Assembly: GCA_963779645.1 (NCBI GenBank)
Contig: CAVZYX010000005.1
Location: 1,798,001 to 1,862,000, forward strand
DNA: 64,000 bases
DNA from: CALMBW01 sp963779645
GTDB lineage: Bacteria; Actinomycetota; CADDZG01; WHSQ01
Direction: 5' to 3'
Shown: one piece after another, positions 28,356-39,582 of the stretch
How positions within the stretch are numbered: position 1 is the first letter of the stretch
Layout of the letters: every line of letters starts with the position of its first letter
Translations under genes and position numbers: made by a program
Notes under the pieces: generated by a model
Database searches by the model: none
Seen by the model: the letters and a program-made list of their open reading frames with translations, nothing else
What the model was told of the DNA's origin: nothing

Positions 28356-28668
28356 GTTGCCACCCCCAAAGTGTTGAGAAAGCGCTCCAAGCCCTTGCGA
28401 GCCCCTTTTCCCCAGACATCGTCGGCAAGTGCCTTGATAGTCAGGGCCGAGCCGTTGCCATCCGGGAGGATGTGGACCTTCAGGCGAACCTTCTGGAGCC
28501 CGAAGCGGGTTGTTCCTCGGATGAGCATCTTGCTGGAGTCGGCCTCGTGACCTTCCCGATCTCTTCGATTGAGCGCCGAATCGCTTCGAATGCCTCGGTG
28601 GGTGGTTTCCCAAAAGTGAACCTGCTTTTCTGCAGTGCCGACCCCCACGTTGTGCCTCCTAAGTTCAT
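28352..28668 (-). CDS. Small hypothetical protein (frameshifted)
   Basis: The N-terminal half (MNLGGTTWGSALQKSRFTFG ... RRSIEEIGKVT) and C-terminal half (ADSSKMLIRGTTRFGLQKVRLKV ... ARKGLERFLNTLG) lie in different frames that meet near 28550. Together they give about 105 residues with a regular alpha/beta pattern. No named family. Its stop overlaps the start of the 30-residue membrane peptide. Confidence 0.55.
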
Positions 28669-28779
28669 CGCTTTGTAGCCCTGAAGATGTCGCGGGTGAC
28701 TGATAGAAGGTAGCTCATGAAGGACCCGTACAAAAGGCTTGACCTTTTTGGGGTTCGGACAAGTTAGGAGGCAAGCACA

Positions 28780-29440
28780 ATGGTCGGAGGTGTGAATGAA
28801 CGAATTCAGAAGCTCCTGGATGAGGCCGAAACCATCAGCCAACTCAGCGATGGCAACGGCCATCGAGCCGCGGATTTCGTAACTTGGCGGAAACGGGCTG
28901 AAGCAGCGCTCACAGAGAAGCTGGGGAGTGACTCAGCCCAAGTTTTGGAGCTGGCCAGCCTGGATTTCTACTTCAACCCGAGGATGACAGTCAATGGCGA
29001 ACCCGCGAAACACCCGACCGGAACAAGGCAGTGTTTGACCGAGACTTCCGGACTGCAGTTGCGCTGTTGAGAGCCGCCCTCGAAGCGGCGTCGCGAGCGA
29101 CGCCAGGCGGAGGGTCGCCGCTTGTCCAGATTGAACAGGTAGGCAACAGGTCGGAAGCTCATGCCGAGGCAGTGGCCAATATCAATGTGACTGCGGACCA
29201 AACCGCGCCTTACCCGCTACTGCACCCGAATTGGATCCGAAAGTGAAGGGCGAAGCTGCGGCGGCCGTTCCTGATGATGACGGCGGAATGATTACTTTGC
29301 AAAGCGCCGACAAGTTGCTCTATATCTGGGCGACAAAAAACGAAAGACTTGCTCAAGCCAATACTGGGATTTCTACTCGCGACCGCGCATGGGATCAATT
29401 TTTGAGCAGAGAAGAGCACGGTAAAGAAATAGGTAGCTGA
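28780..29440 (+). pseudogene. Hypothetical protein of the accessory region, frameshifted
   Basis: Starts at an ATG with AGGAGG upstream (MVGGVNERIQKLLDEAETI). The first frame ends in the wrong phase near 29015, and the sense continues as VFDRDFRTAVALLRAALEAA and later as ELDPKVKGEAAAAV. The pieces read as one protein of about 220 residues, helical, with no catalytic motif that I recognise. It precedes the helicase remnant on the same strand. Confidence 0.5.
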
Positions 29441-29452
29441 AGCAGCCATGGA

Positions 29453-31446
29453 ATGAGAGGCGTAGAGGATAAGCAAGTTCTGCCTCTCATCAATAGCGAT
29501 TCCAAGACAATCATCGTTAGAGGCCGCTGGGACCGGAAAGACCTTCGGTCTCATTCGGCACGCGTGCAGCGAATCCTCCACCCAGATGGATTCAACATCA
29601 CCCCTAGCCAGGTCCTTGTCGTTGCCTTCAACAGGGTTATCGCCACGATCTTCGAAAGTCCATTAGGACAAGGTTGGTGGCGTGCGACTTTAAGGGAGTG
29701 CTACCGACGATCAGCACGATCCATTCCTTGTGTCGAAAATCAATCGGCAAAGAACTCCGACTTCTTCTTGATCACGAACGTAGACCAATGCTCTACAACG
29801 TGCTGCAGACATTCCCAGAGTTGCGAGAGAAGTATGACTACACCAAGGCTGGCCGGGCATTGAGCGCTCATGAAGCGAATCTCGAATCTCATCCGAAGCT
29901 GAGACAGGCCGTTGACAGGTGGCTTATCCGCCACAAGGCAGCGTTGCTGAGTGACCTGCCACAGATGCTGTTGGACAGTCTCAAGGGAGGCGATTTCACT
30001 GAGACCAGTTATCTGCATGTCATTGTTGACGAGTTCCAGGACTTAACAGCTGCCGAACAAGAACTGTTTCTGCGTCTGGTCAAGCCTGGAGTTATTTGGT
30101 TTACGTCGGGCGATCCTCGACAATCGATTTACTCCTTAAGGGGAAATGATCCTCTTGGACTCAGTCGCCTGGAAAACAATGGCAGAATACGCTGAAAAAG
30201 TAGCGATGACTACGTGTGAAAGATGTCCGGCGGATGTTGCTCAATCGCCAATCTCTTGACGGGTCTTCTCTGATTCGCCGCCGATGGAGGCCACCAGCGA
30301 CAAGGAGTCACAGGTGGCAGTTGTCCAATAGCAAACCGCCTCAGGCCGAATCAAAAGCGATGGCAGAACCAAAAGTCGCCAACGGTCTTGCTCATCCAAA
30401 TGATCGGCACCTTGTGATGAGTACGCGCCGTCAGTTCGGACAGGAGCTTCGCCGAGAAATTCGTTTACGGGAAAAAGACATCGATATTCAAATGAACTTT
30501 TCTGAGGACTTGTTGGAGACGTGGGCATTCAGCGGGCAGCGATCCTCTTACTCTTTTGCTTATTGACCCTGACCCTCCAACTGGAGGGCCTGGCTTGGCT
30601 ATCAGGGTTCTCTGACTGGGAAGAACTCACCACGCCCCAAGCGAAATGTCCGACTATCTGCGCTTCATGACGGAGTGCGATGACAGGATATCGAGTGGCG
30701 CGGTGCATACGTTAGCTAATGAAACGCCGCCGAAATCAAGAGGCGAAGGCACAAAGAAACTTCGTGAATTCCGCGCGCAAAGATTTGCGCACCTTGAAAA
30801 ACGAATTCCGTGGAACAGGCTGTCAGACGAGGAGAGGCTGGACGCAGTGTTCGATCAGAAACACTGGATTACAGGGGAGCATGAGAACGCAGATACCGCC
30901 ATCGAGGACCTGGGCTTCCTCTCCGCACAATGTCATCAGCTGTTGACTGAATTGGGAGACCCAGATATTCCTGGAACTAGCCAACTCGTCAGTATCGTTA
31001 AGGATCTTCGGTACTTGATAGCTACTCACAAACGAATGCGAAGTGAGAGAAGGCCCAGGAACCTGAAAGAGGATTGCAATGGTTCTTGAAATCGCGACGC
31101 TCTGGGGAGCCAAAGGTGTCACGGCTGACCATGTTTACATCCTCGGTCTATGTGCAGAGGCCCTGCCGGGGGAGCGCAAAGACGACTACCCGGGAACAGA
31201 CGAAGATCACCATGAAGAGCAGCGTCGACTTTTTTACGTTTCAATCACTCGCACAACAAAGACGCTAGTGATGTCAAGACGCGGAAGATTCGGTCTGGCG
31301 AGGCTAGCCAATTGAGATTCACTCTGAAAGACAACAAGAATTGGGGCGACCTACATGTCTCGCCATTCCTGCAATGGGTTCTATCGAAGGTGCCCGACTC
31401 GCAGGACGGCACGGAATGGTTAACTCGTTGGCCGTCGTCGCCCTAA
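29453..31446 (+). pseudogene. UvrD/Rep-type superfamily 1 helicase, many frameshifts
   Basis: Helicase motifs appear in the right order but in different frames. Walker A AGTGKTFG (about 29530) is followed by STIHSLCRK (Ia-like), VIVDEFQDLTAAEQ (motif II, about 30025) and GDPRQSIYSLRGNDP (motif III). Motif V-like ATLWGAKGVTADHVYILGL (31095) and motif VI EEQRRLFYVSITRTTK come last. About 650 residues in all. Such helicases are common in defence islands and mobile elements; the partner genes are too broken to name a system. Confidence 0.8.
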
Positions 31447-31554
31447 GTCGACAGTCCACTCAACTGGCAATCTCATCCCATTTTAGATGTGCCTGCTCTA
31501 GCCACTGCCGTCCATTCGATAGGTTCGAGCCGAGTTTCGTAAGGTGAGTGGTGA

Positions 31555-32416
31555 ATGCCGAGAATTCCTGATGAGATCCTCAGGTCAGTCGTCTACGTCT
31601 ACAAGAGCGTGGAAGCCACGAACCGCGGGGAGGCGGTCGGAGGCTCAGGCTTCTTGCTTGACTACACAAGCGAACGCAACGATCAGACCTTTCGGTATGT
31701 GGTACTAACGCTACGTTGTAGGGCAGGTGGCACACGCTCCGCCTAAATCGAAGTGCAGGAGATGTGGCAGCAGTAGAGATTGCTGAATCATCTTGGGTCT
31801 TCCACCCTGACGGAGACGATGTTGCCATCGCACCGTTTGAACTTGAATCGGCGGACTGGGAAATCAGTGCCCTTCAGTGGGAAAGCATGTGTCCTACTCG
31901 CGAGCGCTTGGTTGAGCTAAATGCAGGGTTAGGCGATGAGGTTGTAATGGTGGGTCGCTTTATCGGGCATGAGGGTAAGGAGCAGAACCGTCCGCTTGTC
32001 GCTCTGGCAACATAGCCATGATCGGCATCCGAAACGGAGCAAGTTATGGACGGGCGGAGCATGTCGGTTGAGGCCTACCTCGCGGAAATGCATTCCCTTC
32101 CGGGATTCAGTGGATCCCCAGTGTTCATTTACATTGGTGGTGGTTGGGATTACGCGGTGACGGAAGAATCATGCCGTTCTTTTCGCTGCAGATTGGTCTG
32201 CTAGGCATAGACACTGGCCACATGCAAACCACCAACTCCGTTAAGGACAAAAGGACCGGAAGCGCTGTCGACGATAATTGGCAAGTTCGTCAGAACTCGG
32301 GAGTCGCGATCGTTGCACCGTTTTGGAAGATCAAAGACATCCTTCAAGGGGATGAGTTTCTGAGCCAGCGGAGCGGGAAGCGGTTCAACATGAGTGGAAC
32401 GTCTCGGGTGAATCAT
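31555..32416 (+). pseudogene. Trypsin-like serine peptidase, frameshifted
   Basis: GGSGFLLDY, DDVAIAPFE (catalytic Asp region), GDEVVMVGRF, and GFSGSPVFIYIGGG (nucleophile Ser region) follow the order of a chymotrypsin-fold peptidase of the trypsin_2 type. A C-terminal NSGVAIVAPFWKIKDIL also fits. The part expected to hold the catalytic His reads VVLTLRCRAG and stops, so it is broken at a frameshift. At least three frames are used. Confidence 0.7.
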
Positions 32417-33609
32417 GAGAGTCGAAGCCATGCTGGTGGCAGGATTCCTCCTAGCGATAGCAGCGGATGGGCTGTCAAAGCCTAGCGATTCACAGGCGAT
32501 AGCTACATCGAGTTGGTCCAAACCGAAGTTGCTCGGGTGGAAGGACTCCCGGAAGGGTTACGGGGTCAACATCGCTGCCGACGGCGATCATCTTTCTGTG
32601 GCCTGGATAGACGCTCGAAATACAAATGACCTTGGTGCATATCGCCTGGACGTAGCAGTTCGAGAGAGCATCGATGGTGGTGCCACCTGGTCAAAGCCGG
32701 AAGTGATTTCTCCCGATGACGGAAACCCTAGGTTGCCCACCGGCGCGATCGTCGTTGACGACGGAACGATCGTTGTCTGGCATCAGGAGTTTGAAACACG
32801 CCCCAGCGCGTGGGTTTTTGCTCAACACACGGCGGAGGGCTGGGTTACCCAGGAGATTGAAAAGGAGCCGCGTACGGCTACGTGCAATTTGCATCCTCAA
32901 ACGAGCGACTTTGGGCTGTAACCGGCGCTGGAGGACCGCTGTTCCGTGCTGAGCTCTCCGATCTCAGCTGGACTCACGGACAGCTAGTAACCCTGAAATG
33001 GACATGGACCACCGATATGGGGTGACGGGTTCTGACCAAGGACTCCTTTTTGCATGGCTTACACGGGTCGGGGGAGCGGCAAGAAATTATATAGCCGGGC
33101 ACTTCAATCTTGATGACATGGTCTGGGAGGCAACTGTCTCAAATCTCTAAAACTCATTCGGTGCATGACATAGGGCCTGCAATCACTTCCACGAATGGAC
33201 AGGTCTTCGTGACGTTCGCCGTTCCGTACAGCAGGGCCGGAGCGGTGTGGGAAAGTGAATCAAACTCTGGTTCGATCGACGGACTTCGGCGATACCTGGG
33301 AAGCACTGTCATTGCGGGAGACTTGAAGCAAAACCGGGACTATGGCGACTTCGGCCCGCAAATCATCGCCAGATAAGCAACGGTATTGCAATCTTCGCAA
33401 TGAACAAAACGAAACTGACGTTCGACAACCACATGTCTTTGGTTCGACTGAGGCATAACGGGATTGGGGATTGGGCGAAGGAAACAATCACGCATAGGGC
33501 CTATCCCTTTCGGATGTCCGCCGCTGGGCAAGTTTCCGGCGCTTCATTCGTTGTCTTTGATAGAGATTCGCAACCAAGGGACGTGTATTTCAGTCGCTCT
33601 CCAAAGTAG
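32415..33609 (+). pseudogene. BNR/Asp-box (sialidase-like) repeat protein, frameshifted
   Basis: The first frame has an Asp-box SIDGGATWSKP in a beta-propeller context (LSVAWIDARNTNDLGAY, GTIVVWHQEF). Later frames continue with short propeller-like pieces (FASSNERLWAVTGAGG, SFVVFDRDSQPRDVYFSR). No catalytic residues of true sialidases are evident. A hydrophobic N-terminus may be a signal peptide. It lies next to the peptidase remnant. Confidence 0.6.
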
Positions 33610-33670
33610 CAACAGCGGAGAGACTGTGTCCGCTCGGATGGTGTCGACCCGCCATGCGATTGATTTGGAT

Positions 33671-34140
33671 TCACTCATTTGCCAGTAGAAGTTGAAGCTT
33701 CTCCATCATCTTGTCGAAGGCTTCGTCGGACCCTCCAACGAACTGCTTGCCGAGCGTGGTATCGATTTCGATGATGCCCTGAAGGATTGCCTGGTCCGCG
33801 TGCGCTTGAGACGGTTTCTTGTCCCAATCCGGAGGAAGGACGTCGGCCCCTTGGCCCTTGTCGTTACTCTTTCGATGTAATCCAGAACCTTGGCGCCATC
33901 CTTGCTCGGAGTCCCAAGTCAGCGATCACGCTGTGAATCTAGTACTCGGGATCATTCCCGTGCTTCTTGCCAGTTCTTCGGCGAGGATGGCCCCCGCCTC
34001 GACAAGAGCATTAATCACTGCGGTGGCCTCGGCATCCGTCTTGAGCCCCTCCAGGATGTCGGCGCAAGCGTCAGCGTTTCCGCGCCCGTACTCGCGGATA
34101 AGAGCGTACGCATCTCTTTTCGCAGGGGTGATCGCTCATC
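33671..34140 (-). pseudogene. Hypothetical helical protein, frameshifted
   Basis: One frame reads AKRDAYALIREYGRGNADA ... ALVEAGAILAEELARSTG. After a frameshift near 33940 another reads GADVLLPDWDKKPSQAHADQ ... FDKMMEKLQLLLANE and stops at 33671. Both pieces are clean helical protein, so they probably form one gene of about 150 residues. No family recognised. Confidence 0.45.
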
Positions 34141-34275
34141 TCATGGGGGGGGGTCCCTATTCCTGACATCCCCACCTCGTTTGACGGTTGGCGTCTAAGT
34201 GCAATCTGTCGGATGTCCTGGGTCATTAATGGAACGTCCAATGTACCATAGCGAGTGTCAATGCGCACAAGAATT

Positions 34276-35860
34276 TCAGACGCCTCCCCCGCTTATGCGG
34301 GGGCCTACATCGAAGCGATGCGAGCCCTCGGCGAGAGGCCAATCATCGGCCTTGAACGTGATGGGAATGCTTCGCCCTGACTGATAGAAGCTGTACGTTT
34401 GACGGGACAGTTGCTCATCAAGAGTGGAGCGAGGGACAGGCCCTTTGACCTCCCCGGGCACCCCGGTCGCCAGATCGGAAGGTGCCAACGCCTGAACGAT
34501 GGGAGGAATCATGGTTCGGTTTGCGCGACCTGTCTCGATCTGTGAGTCGTGCCGCTGGTACGAGCCGCTAATGGAGATGGAAGGTCCACACGTGCTCAGG
34601 GAACCTATCTTCACTCCAGCATGCCGTGCATATCCGGGAAGGCATTCCTGCCCCCATCTTCGAAGGGGGCTTCGACCACAGAGGGGCCTACTTCGGAGAT
34701 GGGGGTCGCCGTTGGCAGTTCGATCCGCGTCGGCGGATTCAACTTCCTCGACTACTTGAGTGACGTGGAGAATGGGGCTTTCCCCGATCGCAACCTTGTA
34801 ATTGAAGGCGGAGGGGAACACGAACCGCTATTCAGGAATGGTGCGAGTCTGAATGTAGTTCGGCCCAATGCGTGAACCTTCTACGGCCCGCAACGCTCCA
34901 CGAACTGTAGCGATCCCGTAAGCGTCCGGCCTACCTGTGCTTCGCAGTGCCTTGGCATTTGGTTGCGCGAGCCAGCTCGCCAATCCTTCGTCGTTGAATG
35001 AATCATCACCAGCGAGCAAGCCTAGCTTACTGGCCGTCCAAGAAGAGCTGATAGCACTCCTTCGCCCACGGTGAAAGGCCCGCATTCGTTAAATCCAACC
35101 AAGTACGTTTGGTACAAACCAGGGTTACCCATATAGAAAGCCTCCACGTAATACGTCGGGGCTGTTGCACCTCTCACGAATAGACTGATTCCCTGCGGAC
35201 CCTTTTTCGATATTTGTTCAAATGTCTCTCGGCCAAGGCGTCCTGGATGTGGTCGCTGGTTGCTGATCCGGATGAACGGTGTTCGGCCAAAGCATTGGCA
35301 TGAACTTCTCATTCCTACCGGAACTGCGTACACGGCCACCTTGCCGTCGTCTCGGTAATAGCTTGCACGTAAAACAGAGGATGAACAAAGATCTGCTCTT
35401 CTAGGAGGGGGGTCAAGGGGTTTCGGAAGAGAGGTCCAAAGCCCAGAACCTCCGAAATGGTCAACCTGAACACCTGCATGAAGCCTTTGTAGTTTAAATG
35501 GCGCTACGGCGTGCTCCGAAGGGCGTCTTCTGGTAAAGATCCTTCAGCACGGAGCTGCCTCGTCCCATGTACATGAAGAGATCCAACAACCCTACGAACA
35601 CTCCAAGAACTACGGCAACTCCGGTGAGGTCCGCTTCCACGTAATCGTCTTAGCAGCCGAGGGTAGGGAAGTATCGCCACTGCCCGTTCTTCTTTGTTTG
35701 GACCAAGTGTGTCACGGGCAGGGGTTCTTACCTGACCTCCGTCAGGGGCTGCGTCGATATAGACAGCGCGGAGCGCCGCGGTGTGCTTGTACGTGCGGGC
35801 CTTGAAACCCGATTCTGGCGGACATTGAAGTCGCCACCGGACGAAGTCAACGGATTTCAC
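34276..35860 (-). pseudogene. Degraded or frameshifted gene(s), unrecognised
   Basis: Minus-strand open pieces run in changing frames. They include MKSVDFVRWRLQ near 35860, a hydrophobic piece LTGVAVVLGVFVGLLDLF near 35630, YVEAFYMGNPGLYQTYLVG near 35140, and LLAGDDSFNDEGLASWLAQP near 35000. They suggest one long protein with a membrane segment, or two genes. I cannot name a function. Confidence 0.35.
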
Positions 35861-35926
35861 CTCAATCCGGTGGGTGAGGTAGATGGGTGACGTATTCGCG
35901 GTTCGCTTCGGTGTACTCCTTCTCTG

Positions 35927-36541
35927 TCACATACACATGTGGTGCGGAAGAACGTCATCCGGCTCACGGCCATTGTCGGAGCGACTCCAAACTCCAATTT
36001 GCTGGAGCGTGGCTGCGGGTCCTGCGAGCAATTCGAAAGACTCTCCGTCCATTTCGGAGTCTAGTTTGAGACCCGAATACCCCTTGGCTGTTACCCGGAC
36101 GACATCGTCAGGACAGACGGCTTTCAAAACCCCCCAGCCTTTGCGATTGGTTTTTGACCTGTCGTTTGACGCAATCAGCTTTGCGTCCAACCCTGTTCCA
36201 TTGAGATTGCTAACGATCCGAGATCGCAAGACAGTAGGAGTGAGTTCAACGTCCCTGGTTATTGAACCTTCTTCGGGTTTCTCTATTTGAAAGCTATGAG
36301 GCTCATAACCGCAGTGATCCAAAGTGACTGACTCTCCGCCAGAGAGCCCCTGAATTGAATAGACCCCATTGGCATCAGTCTGACTAGCAAGTCGGCCGTC
36401 GACTAAGACGTCAACTTGATTGATCGCCTGCTTCGAAACCTCGGTGGAAACCTTGCCTCGAAGAGCAAATGTGTCATCTTCGTTGGTACATGCCGCCCCA
36501 GTTGCCACTAGGAAGGCGAGGGTTACTATCGGCAGTTTCAT
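35927..36541 (-). CDS. Putative lipoprotein with carboxypeptidase-regulatory-like domain
   Basis: 204 residues, intact. The N-terminus LAFLVATGAAC is a lipoprotein signal with the modified Cys at about residue 18. A beta-sandwich of the carboxypeptidase-regulatory type follows (about 25-95: LRGKVSTEVSKQAINQVDV, GVYSIQGLSGG). A second similar segment (about 105-160) includes KGWGVLKAVCPDDVVRVTA. Probably a surface-anchored binding protein; partner unknown. Confidence 0.65.
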   Translation of the reverse strand: MKLPIVTLAFLVATGAACTNEDDTFALRGKVSTEVSKQAINQVDVLVDGRLASQTDANGVYSIQGLSGGESVTLDHCGYEPHSFQIEKPEEGSITRDVELTPTVLRSRIVSNLNGTGLDAKLIASNDRSKTNRKGWGVLKAVCPDDVVRVTAKGYSGLKLDSEMDGESFELLAGPAATLQQIGVWSRSDNGREPDDVLPHHMCM

Positions 36542-36589
36542 TTCTCGCTCTCGCTGGTTGTATCTCCTTCTCTCCCTCTTCCCTACAGG

Positions 36590-37229
36590 ATGACGTCTAC
36601 TCCACCGGGAAAAGAGAGAGTCATGAAGTTCGAGGCGGTCTGGCTCTGACCCCTTGGGGACATCCCAAACAATGATTCCCTCGACAGCTTAAGTCAGGAT
36701 TGATCTCCTCAAGAAAAAATGCCTCAGCGCGTCTATCAGCAAAGATGACCTCAGAGTTCGCCTGCTGTACTCCTTATCTTCGATGTACGCGTATTGATTA
36801 CTCGCTGTCCATTAGCTGAGCTTCATCGCACTCAACCGTCACTTCGGCGACACAGAACTGACCCTGAGCTTTCTCAGCCAAGGGGCCGTTACCGATCTTC
36901 GTGTCACCGCACTCGAAGCTATGCACTGTGAAAGTGAACTTCCCGTCTGAGACTTGCGACCCGATACCGGCGGCATCGTCGGAATCCCCAGAGTCAGCAG
37001 TATCGCTGTTGCTAGGGTCATCGCTGTCGCTGCTTGTGCCAGCTGCTGAGGCGATTGCAGCAAGGACAATGATGCCAACAACCCACACCCAGGGCTTCTT
37101 CCAGAATGGCCGTTCGGCCCTCGCTCTTGCCTTAGCAGCAGCCAGCTCTACCTTGGCGTCTTTTCGTGCGTCTCGCCCAGACTGCGGCGGGGTTGGAGCG
37201 TCAAGAATAGTGTAGTCCCCCTTGGTCAC
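36590..37229 (-). pseudogene. DUF4352-type membrane-anchored protein, frameshifted 3' end
   Basis: The intact part (143 residues from 37229) has a charged cytoplasmic start, one membrane helix (VWVVGIIVLAAIASAAG), an acidic Ser/Asp linker and the start of a DUF4352 domain (VSDGKFTFTVHSFECG, KAQGQFCVAEVTV). The family sequence then continues in other frames: NQYAYIED, EEINPDLS and finally SLF-x-GGVDVIL. Two or more indels near 36800 and 36700 break it. Confidence 0.6.
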
Positions 37230-37302
37230 ATTCGCCTCGGCCAGACGTTCATGAACATTGTTCCCTACCGGTCAAGAGAGCCCGGCAAAGGGAGGGCTTC
37301 AC

Positions 37303-37919
37303 ATGCCAGGACAAACAAGCAGTGTTCCTCCTACATCGGTGTTTAGGAACAACCTCGCTCGGGCCCACGCGTTCCTGCCACTCTTTGATGAGACCGGGGG
37401 CGTGGGTCAACCTAGCAACGATCGAAAGGAGCTTCTCAGGGGAGCGGTGGTGTTTGCTGTTGGAGCATCTCGGACGCTTTTCTTCATGACCTTGTGCTGG
37501 AGATAATCCCCAGGTTCGGTGTGGTCTCGGATGATCTTGCGGATGCTCTCCGCGGAATGCGAAAGAGGACCCCTCTAGATCGCGACACGTGGCTTTGGGA
37601 AAAGATGATGAGGCGTGGAGAAACGAATTTGTGAAGTCGCTCGACGCGCTGGCTGAGTAACAACTCTTTTCAGGGGCCAGAGGCCGTGGCTAGGGCTGCC
37701 GGATACGTCGGTCATCGTGTTTCGTGGAGCGATATCGATGCCGCCACCGGTAAAGAGACAGCATCGTCGCTTACTCGGTTCACTGAAATGCGTCATGAGA
37801 TTGTTCACCGAGGAAGGAAGCCGTACGTTCGACGCCAGATTGCTCAGAATTGTGTCGATCTGATAGCGGCTATCGCGAAGGCGGTGAACACGGAAGCCGT
37901 GAAGCTCTACAACGAATGA
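37303..37919 (+). pseudogene. HEPN-domain protein (RiboL-PSP-like), frameshifted
   Basis: ATG at 37303 with an AAGGGAGGG site. The first frame gives MPGQTSSVPPTSVFRNNLAR ... LLRGAVVFAVGA; later frames give PRFGVVSDDLADALRG and, at the end, TRFTEMRHEIVHRGRKPYV. RHEIVH is the R-x4-H motif of HEPN ribonuclease or RNA-binding domains. About 200 residues. HEPN proteins are frequent in defence and toxin-antitoxin loci. Confidence 0.65.
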
Positions 37920-38101
37920 CCCGACTGTTGCACCTCAGTTGAAGGCGCCTCCGATCCCCCCCGGAGCTCGTGGAGTGAATCCAGCGAAGAAGGTCGCAGA
38001 GCCCCTTTGCAAATCGTTTGTAAATAGGCTGCTAGTTGCGCTCGTCGAACGAACTTCGGGGGGCAATTTAGACCCTGACCTCCATAAACGTTCGCGCGCC
38101 G

Positions 38102-39321
38102 TCAAGGTCCAGCTGATCGTTTCCCTTCGAGGTCCGCCTTGGGTTGGACGTGAAGCCCATCAGCCCTGATCTTGCGAACGGGACCTTTCCTCAGACGAGC
38201 GACGGTCTGGATCAAGTGGTTCTTGCTCCACACCTGGATCACCGTGTCGTCGACGAACACGTCGATCAGCTGTCCCTTGAAGGCGTTGGTCACCGAGAAG
38301 ATCTGGTTGTCGACCGAGACGAACCCGTTGGAGCCGACCCGGCGCAGCACCCACTGACCGCCTGGTCCTCCTCGGCAGTCGACGGGCACCGACGTCGCGA
38401 TCCTGGTGCTCGGGCCAGGGCGAAGCGCTCGGCGGGCGTCGCCATCTCGAGTGCCTGGTGCGGCCGCACGGTGTTGTAGTCGGCACCCAGGCGTCGAGCT
38501 CGGCCTGGGGCCTCGATCGAGCCGAAGGTCCGGTCGGCGAGGAACTCCTTGCGCAGGCTCTGGTGGAACCGTTCGATCTTGCCGGTGGTCGTCGGTGAGC
38601 GCACCGCGGTGTGGCGATGGGAGATCCCGTTCTCTCGGCAGATGCGATCGAACAGGACCTCGGTGGGCTGGGGTCCCGAACCTGCCGGTGAAGACCTTGC
38701 CGTTGTCGGTGAGGATCTCGTCGGGGATGCCGTAGGCGACGAAGCGACGCTGAGAGACGGCACAGACCGCTTTGGAGGTCGCCCTCGTGACCAGGCCGGC
38801 CGCGATGCAGAAGCGGCTGTGGTCGTCGACCCCGGTGACGATCTTCAGCTCGGTGTCGTCCTCGAGAAGGACCCCGCCCATCACGTCCATCTGCCACAGC
38901 TGCATGGGTCGCTCACGCTCCCAGCGGCGGAACTCGTCGCGGCGCTTGCGCCGGCGCCGGAGCTCGATCAGGCCGTGACGCTTGAGGCACCGGTAGATGC
39001 CGAGCGAGACGGGACGGGGTCGACACCCGGGCGCCCGAGCTGGTGCTCGATCCGCCGAGGTCCCCAGCCGGGTGTTCCCGGCGGAGCTCACAGATCAAGG
39101 CCTCGAGTCTGGGCGCGGTCTGGTGGGGACAGCTCGCGGGCCGGTGCGAACGATCCGCGAGCGCCGCCAGGCCTCCCTGCTCGTAGCGGGCGATCCAGGT
39201 GTGCACGCTCTGGCGCGAGACCCCGAGACGCCGCGGCTACCTCGGCGACCTGCCATCCGTCCTGCACGACGGCGAGGACCGCTTGGTACCGCTGCTCCAT
39301 GACGTCGAGCTCCACCAACAC
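38102..39321 (-). pseudogene. IS481-family DDE transposase, many frameshifts
   Basis: The N-terminal helix-turn-helix reads MEQRYQAVLAVVQDGWQVAEV, then HTWIARYEQGGLAALADRS in another frame. The rve catalytic core has all three acidic residues: Asp in LWQMDVMGG, Asp in ILTDNGKVFTG and Glu in GKIERFHQSLRKE. The C-terminal domain reads WVLRRVGSNGFVSVDNQIF. At least four frame changes occur over 1.2 kb, so it is inactive as written. Confidence 0.85.
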
Positions 39322-39381
39322 CTGGCCACCTCCCTACCCGAGCCGTCGATCAGGAGAGTCGAGCTGCAAAGCATGACCGAC

Positions 39382-39446
39382 TGTCAAGGATCAGCCGGAG
39401 CCACCTGTCAAGGATCACCCGGAACAGGTGTCAAGGATCAGCCGAA
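39382..39446. repeat. Three direct repeats TGTCAAGGATCA at the IS end
   Basis: TGTCAAGGATCA(G/C)CCG occurs at 39382, 39406 and 39429, spaced 24 and 23 bp. They lie upstream of the transposase start, where IS481-type elements carry terminal and subterminal binding sites. Confidence 0.8.
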
Positions 39447-39507
39447 ACCGTGTCAACATCAGGTGACGCCGGTATGACCAGCATCACCCGAAACACGACA
39501 TACGTCG

Positions 39508-39582
39508 TGCGCCCGGCAGGGAATCGAACCTCCGACCCCCGGATTAGAAGACCGGTGCTCTATCCAGCTGAGCTACGGGCGC
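39508..39582 (-). tRNA. tRNA-Arg (anticodon UCU), T arm irregular
   Basis: Cloverleaf parts are clear: acceptor GCGCCCG / CGGGCGC, D arm GCTC...GAGC, anticodon loop CTTCTAA giving UCU (Arg, AGA codon), T loop TTCGATT and discriminator A. The T stem is poor: GGAGG faces CCCTGC, one base too many. Removing one C gives four of five pairs. The total of 75 nt exceeds the 74 expected from the other arms, pointing to a one-base insertion or sequence error. Confidence 0.88.

Larger units (their letters stand above)
38098..39455 (-). mobile_element. IS481-type insertion sequence, degenerate
   Basis: Bounds are estimated from the transposase and from three direct repeats at its 5' end. The transposase stop lies inside a GATCAGC-containing sequence at the left end, which loosely mirrors the GATCAGCC repeats at the right end in inverted sense. 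No clean target-site duplication is visible. It lies between the HEPN gene and tRNA-Arg. Confidence 0.65.
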
